64,000 nucleotides of DNA, from positions 1-64,000 of the forward strand of contig NZ_JSWF01000028.1 of the NCBI RefSeq assembly GCF_000797445.1, given 5' to 3'. Positions 34,866-44,011 of this stretch are shown one piece after another. Origin of the DNA: Lacinutrix jangbogonensis. Its GTDB lineage: Bacteria; Bacteroidota; Bacteroidia; Flavobacteriales; Flavobacteriaceae. Position 1 is the first letter of the stretch. The number at the start of each line of letters is the position of its first letter. The notes under the pieces were generated by a model, which saw only the letters and a list, made by a program, of their open reading frames with translations, searched no databases and had not been told where the DNA came from. Both the position numbers and the translations under genes were made by a program.

Positions 34866-37223
34866 TTGGTCAATGGCAAAGACAAAAAAACAAATAAGAA
34901 AGTACAGCAAGGCTTCGATAAATACGTTCGTTGGTTTTGGATGTTATTTTTAGGTGGCATAGGCGCAATTGCATTATTATTTCTATTAGCTTCTTGGAGT
35001 GTATTTGGGGATTTACCAGACCACACACAACTAGAAAATCCGGATACTAATTTAGCAACGGAAATTATTTCATCTGATGGAAAAACACTTGCTAAATTTT
35101 ATTTTAATGATAATCGAACACCGGTTGGTTATGATGACTTACCAAAAAACTTAATAGATGCTTTAATAGCAACTGAAGATGCTCGTTTTCACGAGCACTC
35201 TGGTATAGATGGTAGAGGAACTTTAAGAGCTATTGTTTACCTTGGGTCTAAAGGTGGAGCCAGTACTATTTCGCAACAATTATCAAGGCAGTTATTTGTA
35301 GGTGTCGCCTCAACAAATATTATTGAAAGAATTATTCAGAAAGCTCAAGAGTGGGTAATAACTACAAAATTAGAACGCCAGTATACGAAAGAAGAGATTA
35401 TCACTCAATATTTTAATATATACGATTTTGGTAATAATGGAGATGGTATTCGTTCAGCTTCAAATATTTATTTTGATAAAGAACCAAAAGACTTGAATGT
35501 TAAGGAATCTGCTATGCTCGTTGGGATGTTTAAAAATTCATCTTTATACAACCCTAGACGGAACCCTGTTGGTGTTAAAAACAGAAGAAATGTTGTGTTG
35601 TACCAAATGCATAAATACGGTTACATTTCTAAAGAAGAAAAAGATTCGCTTCAAAAAACAGCCTTAGATTTAAAATATTCGCCACAATCACATAGGGATG
35701 GAACTGCTACATATTTTAGAGAGTATTTAAGATCTTGGATGAAAAACTGGACTAACAATAAAGCGAATAGAAAGCCAGATGATACAAAATACAATATAAA
35801 TAGTGATGGTTTAAAAGTCTATGTCACTTTAGATTCTCGTATGCAAAAATATGCAGAGTTGGCAGTCAGTAGACACATGCCAAGATTACAAGCAGAATTT
35901 TTTAACCAAAACACACCAAAAAGAAATCCTACTGCACCATTTTTAGATTTAGATATGTCTGAAATTGAAAAGTTAATGAAAAATGGTATGAGACGCGGAG
36001 AACGTTGGAGAATACTTAAAAAACAAGGAAAAAGCAATAAAGAAATTGAAGCTTCTTTTCAAGTGCCAACTAAAATGACCGTTTTTAAGTGGGTTGAAGG
36101 TAAAGCCAGTGAAGTAGACACTATAATGAAACCTATAGATTCTATGCGCTATTATAAGTCTTTCTTGCGCACAGGTATGATGAGTATGGATCCACAAACA
36201 GGACATGTAAAAGCTTGGGTTGGTGGTGTGAATTTTAGACATTTTCAGTACGATATGGTAAAACAAGGTAAACGACAAGTGGGTTCTACTTTTAAGCCTT
36301 TTGTTTACGCAACAGCAATAGACCAATTACATATGTCTCCGTGTGATAAATTACCACTATCTCAAATAACAATTGAAGCTAATAAATACGGTAATCCAGA
36401 ACCATGGTCTCCAGGAAATGATGATGGCAATTATGGTGGAGACAAAACTCTTAAGGAAGCTTTAGCGGGATCAATAAACACAGTTACTGCACGTTTAATG
36501 GACAAAGTTGGGCCTCAACCTGTGGCAGATTTAGCAAGACGATTAGGGATTACTTCAAAAATACCAGAAGTGCCTTCAATAGCATTAGGAACACCAGATA
36601 TTAGCGTGTATGAAATGGTTGGTGCGTATTCTGCCTTTGCAAATCAAGGTGTTTACACCAAACCAGTAATGATCGAGCGCATTGAAGACAAGAACGGAAC
36701 CGTTTTATTTCAGTTCACACCAGAAACTAAAGACGTTTTGAGTGCAGAATCTGCGTACGTAACAGTTAAATTAATGGAAGGAGTTGTAGAATACGGTTCT
36801 GGCGCACGTTTACGTAGAACTTGGATGCCAAAAACAGGTGTTTATCCAGAAATTATAACAGGTTATCCTTACGAGTTTAAAAATCCAATAGCAGGAAAAA
36901 CAGGAACTACACAAAATCAAAGTGACGGTTGGTTTATGGGAATGGTACCAAATTTAGTAACAGGCGTTTGGGTTGGTGCAGAAGACAGAGCATCTCATTT
37001 TAAAAGTGTCACTTATGGTCAAGGTGCTGCAATGGCTCTACCAATTTGGGGAATGTACATGAAGAGTTGTTACGAAGATGAAACATTAAAAGTATCTAAA
37101 GAAGATTTTCAGGAGCCCGAAAATTTATCTATAGAAGTAGATTGCGATAAATACCAAGCAGATAATCCAGATGGAGATGTCGATACACCAACGCAAGAAA
37201 TTTCGGATGGTTTGGAATTGTAG
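34866..37223 (+). CDS. Penicillin-binding protein 1A, bifunctional transglycosylase/transpeptidase
   Basis: A 785-residue class A PBP. A short cytoplasmic tail and membrane helix (about 23-45) precede the GT51 transglycosylase domain with EDARFHEHSG (catalytic Glu104) and the transpeptidase domain with STFK (Ser474), SIN (536-538) and KTGT (678-681). It polymerises and cross-links peptidoglycan. The start is TTG at 34866; an ATG seven bases on opens a short overlapping frame that reaches a basic sequence similar in style, so a sequencing slip in an A run near the start is possible. It ends before a terminator. Confidence 0.92.
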   Translation: MVNGKDKKTNKKVQQGFDKYVRWFWMLFLGGIGAIALLFLLASWSVFGDLPDHTQLENPDTNLATEIISSDGKTLAKFYFNDNRTPVGYDDLPKNLIDALIATEDARFHEHSGIDGRGTLRAIVYLGSKGGASTISQQLSRQLFVGVASTNIIERIIQKAQEWVITTKLERQYTKEEIITQYFNIYDFGNNGDGIRSASNIYFDKEPKDLNVKESAMLVGMFKNSSLYNPRRNPVGVKNRRNVVLYQMHKYGYISKEEKDSLQKTALDLKYSPQSHRDGTATYFREYLRSWMKNWTNNKANRKPDDTKYNINSDGLKVYVTLDSRMQKYAELAVSRHMPRLQAEFFNQNTPKRNPTAPFLDLDMSEIEKLMKNGMRRGERWRILKKQGKSNKEIEASFQVPTKMTVFKWVEGKASEVDTIMKPIDSMRYYKSFLRTGMMSMDPQTGHVKAWVGGVNFRHFQYDMVKQGKRQVGSTFKPFVYATAIDQLHMSPCDKLPLSQITIEANKYGNPEPWSPGNDDGNYGGDKTLKEALAGSINTVTARLMDKVGPQPVADLARRLGITSKIPEVPSIALGTPDISVYEMVGAYSAFANQGVYTKPVMIERIEDKNGTVLFQFTPETKDVLSAESAYVTVKLMEGVVEYGSGARLRRTWMPKTGVYPEIITGYPYEFKNPIAGKTGTTQNQSDGWFMGMVPNLVTGVWVGAEDRASHFKSVTYGQGAAMALPIWGMYMKSCYEDETLKVSKEDFQEPENLSIEVDCDKYQADNPDGDVDTPTQEISDGLEL

Positions 37224-37238
37224 CCTAAAGTTGTTACT

Positions 37239-37272
37239 TGTCATTCTGAGCGCAGCGAAGAATCTCATAAAG
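37239..37272. repeat. Dispersed intergenic repeat (TCATTCTGAGCGCAGCGAAG type)
   Basis: The segment TCATTCTGAGCGCAGCGAAG followed by AATCTCATAAAG is of a type I know from many Flavobacteriaceae intergenic regions. Partial copies are at 15728-15752 and near 17365-17400. Confidence 0.5.
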
Positions 37273-37302
37273 TTTAGTTTAAATAAACTTTAAAATATTT
37301 AG

Positions 37303-37328
37303 AAGCCATTCTTTAAAGAATGGCTTTT
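37303..37328 (+). terminator. Terminator of the ricT-gldH-PBP1A genes
   Basis: A perfect 24-base palindrome AAGCCATTCTTT/AAAGAATGGCTT followed by T residues. An in-frame ATG for the next gene at 37320 lies inside its right arm and is therefore not the real start. Confidence 0.88.
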
Positions 37329-37367
37329 TTATTTCATAAATTTAAACCACAAATAAAAAATACAACA

Positions 37368-38069
37368 ATGATTAACAAAAAAGTAAACTCGGTTAGCGAA
37401 GCTACAAAAGGCATAAGAGATAACATGACGTTTATGTTAGGTGGTTTTGGGCTTTCTGGAATTCCTGAAAATGCGATCGCTGCTTTGGTTAAAAGTGGAA
37501 TAACAGGCCTAACTTGTATTTCTAATAATGCAGGAGTAGACGATTTTGGCTTAGGTTTATTATTACACCAAAAGCAAATTAAAAAAATGGTATCGTCTTA
37601 CGTTGGTGAGAACGATGAGTTCGAAAGACAAATGCTTTCTGGAGAATTAGATGTCGAGTTGATACCTCAAGGTACTTTAGCCGAACGCTGTCGTGCTGCA
37701 CAAGCAGGATTTCCAGCAATTTTCACACCAGCAGGTTATGGAACCGAAGTTGCCGAAGGTAAAGAAACAAGAGAATTCGATGGTAAAATGTATGTTTTAG
37801 AACATGCTTTTAAAGCCGATTTTGCCTTTGTAAAAGCTTGGAAAGGAGACGCAGCAGGAAACTTAGTATTTAAAGGAACAGCGAGAAATTTTAATCCGTG
37901 TATGGCTGGAGCAGCGAAAGTTACAGTTGCTGAGGTTGAAGAATTAGTGCCTGTTGGCGCATTAGACCCTAATCAAATTCATATTCCAGGTATTTTTGTA
38001 CAACGTATTTTTCAAGGCGAAAAATATGAGAAGAGAATTGAACAGAGAACGGTTAGAACAAGAGAATAA
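37368..38069 (+). CDS. scoA: 3-oxoacid CoA-transferase subunit A
   Basis: A 233-residue alpha subunit of succinyl-CoA:3-ketoacid CoA-transferase. The N-terminal CoA-binding motif [13 protein letters not shown] and the [25 protein letters not shown] block are diagnostic. The start at 37368 gives the usual length; an upstream in-frame ATG lies in a terminator hairpin. It works with the B subunit encoded 95 bases on. Together they move CoA between succinate and acetoacetate. Confidence 0.93.
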   Translation: MINKKVNSVSEATKGIRDNMTFMLGGFGLSGIPENAIAALVKSGITGLTCISNNAGVDDFGLGLLLHQKQIKKMVSSYVGENDEFERQMLSGELDVELIPQGTLAERCRAAQAGFPAIFTPAGYGTEVAEGKETREFDGKMYVLEHAFKADFAFVKAWKGDAAGNLVFKGTARNFNPCMAGAAKVTVAEVEELVPVGALDPNQIHIPGIFVQRIFQGEKYEKRIEQRTVRTRE

Positions 38070-38079
38070 AATTAGTACT

Positions 38080-38103
38080 GTCATTCCTGTAGAAGCAGGA
38101 ATC
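38080..38103. repeat. CCTGC-type short palindrome, copy 4
   Basis: GTCATTCCTGTAGAAGCAGG and the following AATC form a hairpin between scoA and scoB. It faces copy 5 in opposite orientation. Confidence 0.7.
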
Positions 38104-38126
38104 CACAAATACTATTAATTTAAATA

Positions 38127-38150
38127 GATTCCTGCTTTCGTAGGAATGAC
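38127..38150. repeat. CCTGC-type short palindrome, copy 5
   Basis: GATTCCTGCTTTCGTAGGAA and TGAC, the reverse complement of copy 4 with few differences; the two copies bracket a 23-base AT-rich spacer and can also pair with each other. It lies 14 bases before the scoB ATG. Confidence 0.7.
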
Positions 38151-38164
38151 AAAAAGAAAATATT

Positions 38165-38818
38165 ATGCTTGACAAAACAGGAATAGCAAAACGCATTGCA
38201 AAAGAAGTACAAGATGGTTACTACGTAAACTTAGGAATTGGTATTCCAACATTAGTCGCAAATTATGTGCGCGATGATATTGAAGTAGAATTTCAAAGTG
38301 AAAATGGTGTCCTTGGTATGGGACCATTTCCTTTTGAAGGAGAAGAAGATGCAGATATAATAAATGCAGGAAAACAAACCATTACCACATTACCTGGAGC
38401 CAGTTTTTTTGATAGCGCAACCAGTTTCGCAATGATTCGAGGACAGCATGTAGATTTAACCATTTTGGGAGCTATGGAAGTATCAGAAAACGGAGACATT
38501 GCCAACTGGAAAATACCAGGAAAAATGGTAAAAGGAATGGGTGGAGCAATGGATTTAGTAGCAAGTGCAGAAAATATTATTGTTGCCATGATGCACACTA
38601 ATAAAAGAGGTGAATCTAAAATACTTAAAAAATGCTCATTACCATTAACAGGAGTTGGCTGTGTTAAAAAAGTAGTTACCAATTTAGCTGTTTTAGAAGT
38701 GACAGATAAAGGTTTTAAACTTTTAGAACGTGCACCAGGAGTTTCGGTTGAAGAGATCCAAAAAGCAACGGAAGGCACTTTAATTATTGATGGTGATATT
38801 CCTGAAATGAGTCTATAA
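38165..38818 (+). CDS. scoB: 3-oxoacid CoA-transferase subunit B
   Basis: A 217-residue beta subunit. The catalytic glutamate is Glu46 in [12 protein letters not shown], which forms the enzyme-CoA thioester. [18 protein letters not shown] and MGGAMDLV are further conserved blocks. It pairs with scoA and is separated from it by the inverted palindromes at 38080-38150. Confidence 0.93.
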   Translation: MLDKTGIAKRIAKEVQDGYYVNLGIGIPTLVANYVRDDIEVEFQSENGVLGMGPFPFEGEEDADIINAGKQTITTLPGASFFDSATSFAMIRGQHVDLTILGAMEVSENGDIANWKIPGKMVKGMGGAMDLVASAENIIVAMMHTNKRGESKILKKCSLPLTGVGCVKKVVTNLAVLEVTDKGFKLLERAPGVSVEEIQKATEGTLIIDGDIPEMSL

Positions 38819-38938
38819 GTTATGGTAACTATCACTGCGTTTAAGAGCGATTTCAATTTCACTTTTACTTAAAATATAGAAACGAAATTAAAATAAACTT
38901 GTAAAATCAGGATGTAGTTAATCCTAAAAGTGTTCTTG

Positions 38939-40624
38939 CTACAATCCTTTTGGTATAGCATCTATTAATTTCTTTGTATACTCTTTCTTTGGTGAATTGT
39001 AAATAGCATCAGCATCATCTAATTCCTCTATTTTTCCTTTATGCATTACAAGTAATTGATCGCTCATGTATTTTACTACAGCAAGATCGTGTGAAATAAA
39101 GATGTAGGTAAAGCCAAAATTTTCTTTCAATTCATTTAGTAAATTCAATACTTGTGCTTGTACTGAGATATCTAGAGCAGAGACCGATTCGTCGCAAACA
39201 ATTAATTTGGGTTGTAAAGCAATAGTTCTTGCAATACCTATACGTTGGCGTTGTCCTCCAGAAAACTCGTGCGGATACCTATTAAAATGTAAAGCCTCTA
39301 AACCTACGCGTTCTAAAATTTCGATAGCCTTTTCTTGTCTTTCAGAATCACTCGAAAATAGATTATGAACCTTCATAGGTTCTATTATTGCTTGTCCAAC
39401 TGTTAATCTAGGGTTTAATGAAGAATAAGGATCTTGAAATATTATTTGTATGTCTTTTCTAAGAGCTTTTACTTCAGAAGAATTAAGTTTTGTAATGTCA
39501 TTCCCTTTAAATAAGATAGTTCCAGCTGTTGGCCTATCTAAAAGCAAGATAGCGTTTCCAAGAGTAGATTTCCCACAGCCAGATTCTCCAACCAAACCTA
39601 AAGTTTCACCTTCATAGAGTTTAAAACTTACATTGTTAACTGCTTTGAAGTTTTCTGCTTTAGAAAATAATCCAGATTTAGAAATATATTCTTTTTCTAG
39701 ATTAATAACTTCTAATAAAGGGGGCTTACTGTATATCTTTTTATGCTGAATCGCTCTCATTTTAGAAGTAATAATAGTGTCTTCAACGGCATCATTCATA
39801 ACATCACTAATAGTTGGTAATCGTTTAAGCCTAGACGTTAACGATGGTCTAGAATTTATAAGGGCTTTAGTATAATCGTGTTTTGGAGCTTTAAAAATGG
39901 CTTCAACTGTATTTTGCTCCACAATATTACCTTTATACATAACCAGTACACGGTTTGCAATTTGCGAAATCAGCGATAAATCATGAGTAATAAAAATAAC
40001 ACTCATCTTAGTTTCTGTTTGCAACGCTTTTAATAAGTCAATAATATCGTTTTGTACAGTAACATCTAATGCAGTTGTTGGCTCGTCTGCAATTAAAATT
40101 TGAGGTTTACAAGCAATAGCCATGGCAATCATGACCCGTTGTTTTTGTCCACCAGAAATTTCATGAGGATAAGAGGAATACACACGCTGAGGTTCTGGTA
40201 GTTTTACTTTTTCAAAAAGTAAAAGTGTTTCAGCCTTAACTTCCTTTCTAGATAATTTAGTATGCTGAAACAGTATTTCTTCCACTTGCTTGCCGCAAAT
40301 GGTAGATGGATTTAAAGAACTCATAGGTTCTTGAAAAACCATAGCTATTTTCTGTCCTCTTATATTTTGAAAGGCTTTAGAAGATAATTTAGTTAAATCA
40401 TCGTTTTCAAAAATAATACTACCCGATGTTATTTTTGATATTTTTTTAGGAAGCAAGCCTAAAATTGCTAATGATGATACCGATTTTCCAGAACCAGATT
40501 CTCCAACAATACCAAGTATTTCATTGGTGTTTAAATGATAGGAAATATTATGAATGATTTCGTTATCCTTTCCGTTGGAAGAAAAAGAAATGGAAAGCTC
40601 TTCTATTGCTAATAAATGACACAT
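38939..40624 (-). CDS. Peptide-type ABC transporter ATPase with two fused nucleotide-binding domains
   Basis: A 561-residue protein with two complete OppD/DppD- and OppF-like domains in one chain, as in YejF. The first domain (1-about 265) has Walker A GESGSGKS, signature ISGGQKQR and Walker B ILIADEP; the second (about 300-561) has GESGCGKS, FSGGQRQR and LIVCDESVSALD. Each has the C-terminal extension of the oligopeptide group. No permease or binding protein is next to it, so its partners are encoded elsewhere. A TACATTTA box, near the -7 consensus, is 5 bases before the start on the minus strand. Transport of di- or oligopeptides is the likely job. Confidence 0.88.
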   Translation of the reverse strand: MCHLLAIEELSISFSSNGKDNEIIHNISYHLNTNEILGIVGESGSGKSVSSLAILGLLPKKISKITSGSIIFENDDLTKLSSKAFQNIRGQKIAMVFQEPMSSLNPSTICGKQVEEILFQHTKLSRKEVKAETLLLFEKVKLPEPQRVYSSYPHEISGGQKQRVMIAMAIACKPQILIADEPTTALDVTVQNDIIDLLKALQTETKMSVIFITHDLSLISQIANRVLVMYKGNIVEQNTVEAIFKAPKHDYTKALINSRPSLTSRLKRLPTISDVMNDAVEDTIITSKMRAIQHKKIYSKPPLLEVINLEKEYISKSGLFSKAENFKAVNNVSFKLYEGETLGLVGESGCGKSTLGNAILLLDRPTAGTILFKGNDITKLNSSEVKALRKDIQIIFQDPYSSLNPRLTVGQAIIEPMKVHNLFSSDSERQEKAIEILERVGLEALHFNRYPHEFSGGQRQRIGIARTIALQPKLIVCDESVSALDISVQAQVLNLLNELKENFGFTYIFISHDLAVVKYMSDQLLVMHKGKIEELDDADAIYNSPKKEYTKKLIDAIPKGL

Positions 40625-40804
40625 GTTTGTAAATGTAGGAATTATAGTCGAAAAAATTACGGTAAATACCGTACTCTAAATTGAAAATCGAAAATTAAAT
40701 TGTATTTCATCGAATAAAGGAAACGCTTAATGGGTTTTTGGCAAAAATTTAATACTTTTACTGTTGATTTAATAAAACAACCATTAACATTTTAAACAAT
40801 TAAT

Positions 40805-43684
40805 ATGAAAAGAATCATTACACTATCAATTTTATGTTTTCTACTTTCTTTTAATCTTTTTGCACAAAAGGAAAGAGATTGTGCCTCTATGGAAAACTTA
40901 GAGTACCGAAAACTACAAGATCCAGGCTTAATGCAAAGAATGCAGCAAATAGAAACGCAAACAGCAAATGCAATTCAGCAAATGCAGTTCAACAAAATAG
41001 AAGGTAGCATAATTACTATTCCAGTTGTAGTGCATGTTATTTATAGCAATTCTAATGAAAACATTAGCGATGCTCAAATTTTATCGCAAATACAAGTTTT
41101 AAATGATGACTTTAGAAGGTTAAATTCTGATGCAGATAATGCTTGGTCTCAAGCTGCAGATACAGAAATTCAATTTTGTATGTCAACAGTAGATCCTAGT
41201 GGAAATGGAACTAATGGTATTACAAGAAAATCTTCTACAAGAACATCTTGGGGAACTAACGATGATATGAAGAAAGCCTCACAAGGAGGAGTAAATCCTT
41301 GGGATGCTTCTCAATACCTTAATATGTGGGTTTGTAATATTGGAGGCGGAATTCTTGGATATGCACAATTTCCGGGAGGAAGTGCTTCCACAGATGGTGT
41401 TGTAATGGGACCAAATTATTTTGGAAGTAAGAATCTTGGTTCTGGCTTTTATCTGTCTTCACCTTTCGATGAAGGTAGAACAACAACACATGAAGTAGGA
41501 CACTTTTTAAACCTTCGTCATATTTGGGGAGATTCTAATTGTGGGAATGATTTTGTTAGTGACACACCAACACATCAAACATCTAATGGAGGTTGTCCAA
41601 TAGGACAAGTTTCTTGCAGTTCTACAGATATGGTTCAAAATTATATGGATTATACAAACGATTCGTGTATGAATTTATTCACGCAAGGACAAACAGATAG
41701 AATGAGAGCTGTGCTTAATGCTGGTGGAGTAAGAAGAGATTTAGCATTATCTGATAAATGTGGTGGCGGAAACCCTCCAACTCCAACATGTTCAGATGGT
41801 ATTCAAAATGGAGACGAAACAGGAGTAGATTGTGGAGGTTCATCTTGTGCACCTTGTCAAACAGCTTGTTCCGAAAATCAAATAAATGTATCTGTCACAT
41901 TTGATAACTACCCAGAAGAAACGGCTTGGACACTTACAAATGCAAGTGGAACTGCAGTGGCTTCAGGAACTTATTCTACTGCAAATGCAGATGGTTCTAC
42001 TGTAATTGAAACACTTTGTGTTCCTGATGGCTGTTACGACTTTGTAATTACTGATGTTTATGGAGATGGTATTTGCTGTTCTTATGGTAACGGTTCTTAT
42101 ACTGTAACTGGTACTTCTGGCACCTTAGTTTCTGGAGGGACATTTACAAATTCAGATACTACTAACTTTTGCTTAGGAAGTCCAGTACCAACATGTACAG
42201 ATGGTATTCAAAACGGAGATGAGACAGGAGTAGATTGTGGAGGTTCAACTTGCGCACCTTGTGTAATACCACCAACATGTACAGATGGTATTCAAAACGG
42301 AGATGAGACAGGAGTAGATTGTGGAGGTTCAACTTGCGCACCTTGTGTAATACCGCCAACATGTACAGATGGTATTCAAAACGGAGATGAGACAGGAGTG
42401 GATTGTGGAGGTTCATTTTGTGTACCTTGTCAAACAGGATGCTCAGATAACGAAATAAATGTATCTGTTACATTTGACAACTACCCAGAAGAAACGGCTT
42501 GGACACTTACAAATACAAGTGGAGCAACAGTAGCTTCAGGAACTTATTCTACTGCGAATGCAGATGGTTCTACAGTAACTGAAACACTTTGTGTTCCCGA
42601 TGACTGTTACAACTTTGTAATTACTGATGTTTATGGAGATGGTATTTGCTGTTCTTATGGAAACGGTTCTTTTACAGTAACTGGCACTTCGGGTATACTA
42701 GCTTCTGGAGGGACATTTACAAGTTCGGATACTACTAATTTCTGCTTAGGAGGAAGTCCAGCACCAACCTGTACAGATGGTATCCAAAACGGAGATGAAA
42801 CAGGAGTAGATTGTGGAGGTTCAACTTGTGCACCATGTGTAATACCACCAACATGTGCAGATGGTATTCAAAATGGAGATGAGACAGGAGTAGATTGTGG
42901 AGGTTCTTCTTGTGCACCATGTGAAACAGGCGGATCTACAGTTTTAAATGAAGGGTATTTTGAAACAGGTCTTGATGGATGGACCGATGGTGGAAGCGAT
43001 TGTTTCCGTTACTCTGGAACGAGATCTTACGAAGGAACACGTTCTATGAGATTAAGAGACAACTCTGGAACAGGTTCCTCTATGACATCACCTGTATTGA
43101 ATTTAACAGGATTTGATCAAGTAGAGATGACATTCTATTTCTATGCCTATAGTATGGAAAACGGAGAAGATTTCTGGGTGCGTTTCTACAATGGATCTTC
43201 TTACACTACTGTTGAAACTTATGCTAGAGGTACCAATTTTGATAATAACACCTTCTATTCTGCTACAGTTACATTAAGCGCTGCAGATTATAACTTTGCT
43301 TCAAATTCAAGAATTAGAATTCAATGTGATGCTAGTGGTAATAATGATCATGTTTATGTAGATCAAGTAATAATCACTGGATTAAATGGAACAACAGCAA
43401 GTGCAATAGATAATGCTATTAGAACATTAGATACTCTTGATACAGGAAACGGTTTGGATGAACAGTTTACTATCTATCCAAACCCAGTAAAAGGAAATAC
43501 ACTATTTGTTAAACCTTTAGAATTAGAAGGTAACGAGTATAGAATCATTAATATAATTGGTCAAACCGTTATTAAAGGTAATCTTACTAAACAAATTAAT
43601 GTAAGTGAGCTTAAATCTGGTATGTACTTTATAGAAGTTAATGAAGGTGAAGAGACAATCACCAAGAAATTTATTAAAGAATAA
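40805..43684 (+). CDS. Secreted M43 zinc metalloprotease with Cys-rich repeats and type IX sorting domain
   Basis: A 959-residue protein. Signal peptide to about residue 20; M43 (pappalysin/cytophagalysin) domain about 70-315 with HEVGHFLNLRH (zinc ligands His229, His233, His239 and catalytic Glu230) and a later CMNLFTQGQTDRM segment. Six copies of a 23-residue Cys motif (CTDGIQNGDETGVDCGGSTC plus APC) follow, in part joined as 28-residue units, with two copies of a roughly 100-residue domain between them (about 358-460 and 549-652). A jelly-roll-like domain (about 715-860) and a type A sorting domain (YPNPVKGN to the end) close it. It is exported by the type IX system and may be surface-bound or released. 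Confidence 0.9.
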   Translation: MKRIITLSILCFLLSFNLFAQKERDCASMENLEYRKLQDPGLMQRMQQIETQTANAIQQMQFNKIEGSIITIPVVVHVIYSNSNENISDAQILSQIQVLNDDFRRLNSDADNAWSQAADTEIQFCMSTVDPSGNGTNGITRKSSTRTSWGTNDDMKKASQGGVNPWDASQYLNMWVCNIGGGILGYAQFPGGSASTDGVVMGPNYFGSKNLGSGFYLSSPFDEGRTTTHEVGHFLNLRHIWGDSNCGNDFVSDTPTHQTSNGGCPIGQVSCSSTDMVQNYMDYTNDSCMNLFTQGQTDRMRAVLNAGGVRRDLALSDKCGGGNPPTPTCSDGIQNGDETGVDCGGSSCAPCQTACSENQINVSVTFDNYPEETAWTLTNASGTAVASGTYSTANADGSTVIETLCVPDGCYDFVITDVYGDGICCSYGNGSYTVTGTSGTLVSGGTFTNSDTTNFCLGSPVPTCTDGIQNGDETGVDCGGSTCAPCVIPPTCTDGIQNGDETGVDCGGSTCAPCVIPPTCTDGIQNGDETGVDCGGSFCVPCQTGCSDNEINVSVTFDNYPEETAWTLTNTSGATVASGTYSTANADGSTVTETLCVPDDCYNFVITDVYGDGICCSYGNGSFTVTGTSGILASGGTFTSSDTTNFCLGGSPAPTCTDGIQNGDETGVDCGGSTCAPCVIPPTCADGIQNGDETGVDCGGSSCAPCETGGSTVLNEGYFETGLDGWTDGGSDCFRYSGTRSYEGTRSMRLRDNSGTGSSMTSPVLNLTGFDQVEMTFYFYAYSMENGEDFWVRFYNGSSYTTVETYARGTNFDNNTFYSATVTLSAADYNFASNSRIRIQCDASGNNDHVYVDQVIITGLNGTTASAIDNAIRTLDTLDTGNGLDEQFTIYPNPVKGNTLFVKPLELEGNEYRIINIIGQTVIKGNLTKQINVSELKSGMYFIEVNEGEETITKKFIKE
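41786..42924. repeat. 84-base repeats in the metalloprotease gene
   Basis: Units begin near 41786, 42191, 42275, 42359, 42767 and 42851. Those at 42191-42359 and 42767-42851 are spaced at exactly 84 bases. Two larger duplicated blocks (about 41860-42190 and 42430-42765) lie between them. High similarity at the DNA level points to recent duplication or gene conversion. Confidence 0.85.
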
Positions 43685-43720
43685 TATCTACAGGTTTTTA
43701 AACTAACAACCGTTATTTTT

Positions 43721-43750
43721 AAAAGTCCCAGCGCAAGTTGGGACTTTTTT
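43721..43750 (+). terminator. Terminator of the metalloprotease gene
   Basis: AAGTCCCA and TGGGACTT form an eight-pair stem with an eight-base loop, followed by six T residues. Confidence 0.8.
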
Positions 43751-43795
43751 CTGTTTTATTTTCGGCAAATTTTTGCCAGTAAAAGGCAAAAAACA

Positions 43796-43966
43796 GGCTA
43801 TCACTACTCAATCTTTTTGTACCAAAAAGGATTTCAAACATGCCGTTCTATCCTTTTCGCGAGAGGTGAGTTCTTAAAACGGGATCAATACTTTTATTAG
43901 GTAGGCAATTAGTGTGATTAGTAATCCAATGTAAAAGATGTGTTTTGTAATGAAGAAATCAAGATA
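43796..43966. other. Intergenic region with repeat remnant and a start-less hydrophobic frame
   Basis: Bases 43796-43855 resemble a dispersed sequence common in Flavobacteriaceae intergenic DNA (CTATC...TTTTTGTACCAAAAAGGATT). On the minus strand, 43966 to 43874 is a 30-codon open frame for a hydrophobic helix (HIFYIGLLITLIAYLIKVL) ending in TAA, but it has no start codon. It may be the tail of a lost small membrane protein gene. Confidence 0.35.
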
Positions 43967-44011
43967 TTATATGTACGAGGAGCTTCTAAATCAATTAATT
44001 ATAAACGATAG

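Noticed and set aside
37320-37367. Upstream in-frame ATG as start of scoA
   Set aside because: It lies in the right arm of a terminator hairpin; the ATG at 37368 gives the usual protein length.
38293-38862. 189-residue minus-strand frame opposite scoB
   Set aside because: scoB is a full-length, well conserved enzyme gene on the plus strand; the antisense frame resembles no protein.
42162-42920. Repetitive minus-strand frames opposite the metalloprotease repeats
   Set aside because: They mirror the 84-base repeats of the plus-strand gene and have no independent signals.
41786-42924. Possible CRISPR array because of regular 84-base repeats
   Set aside because: Units are coding, contain no variable spacers, and keep the frame of the protease gene.
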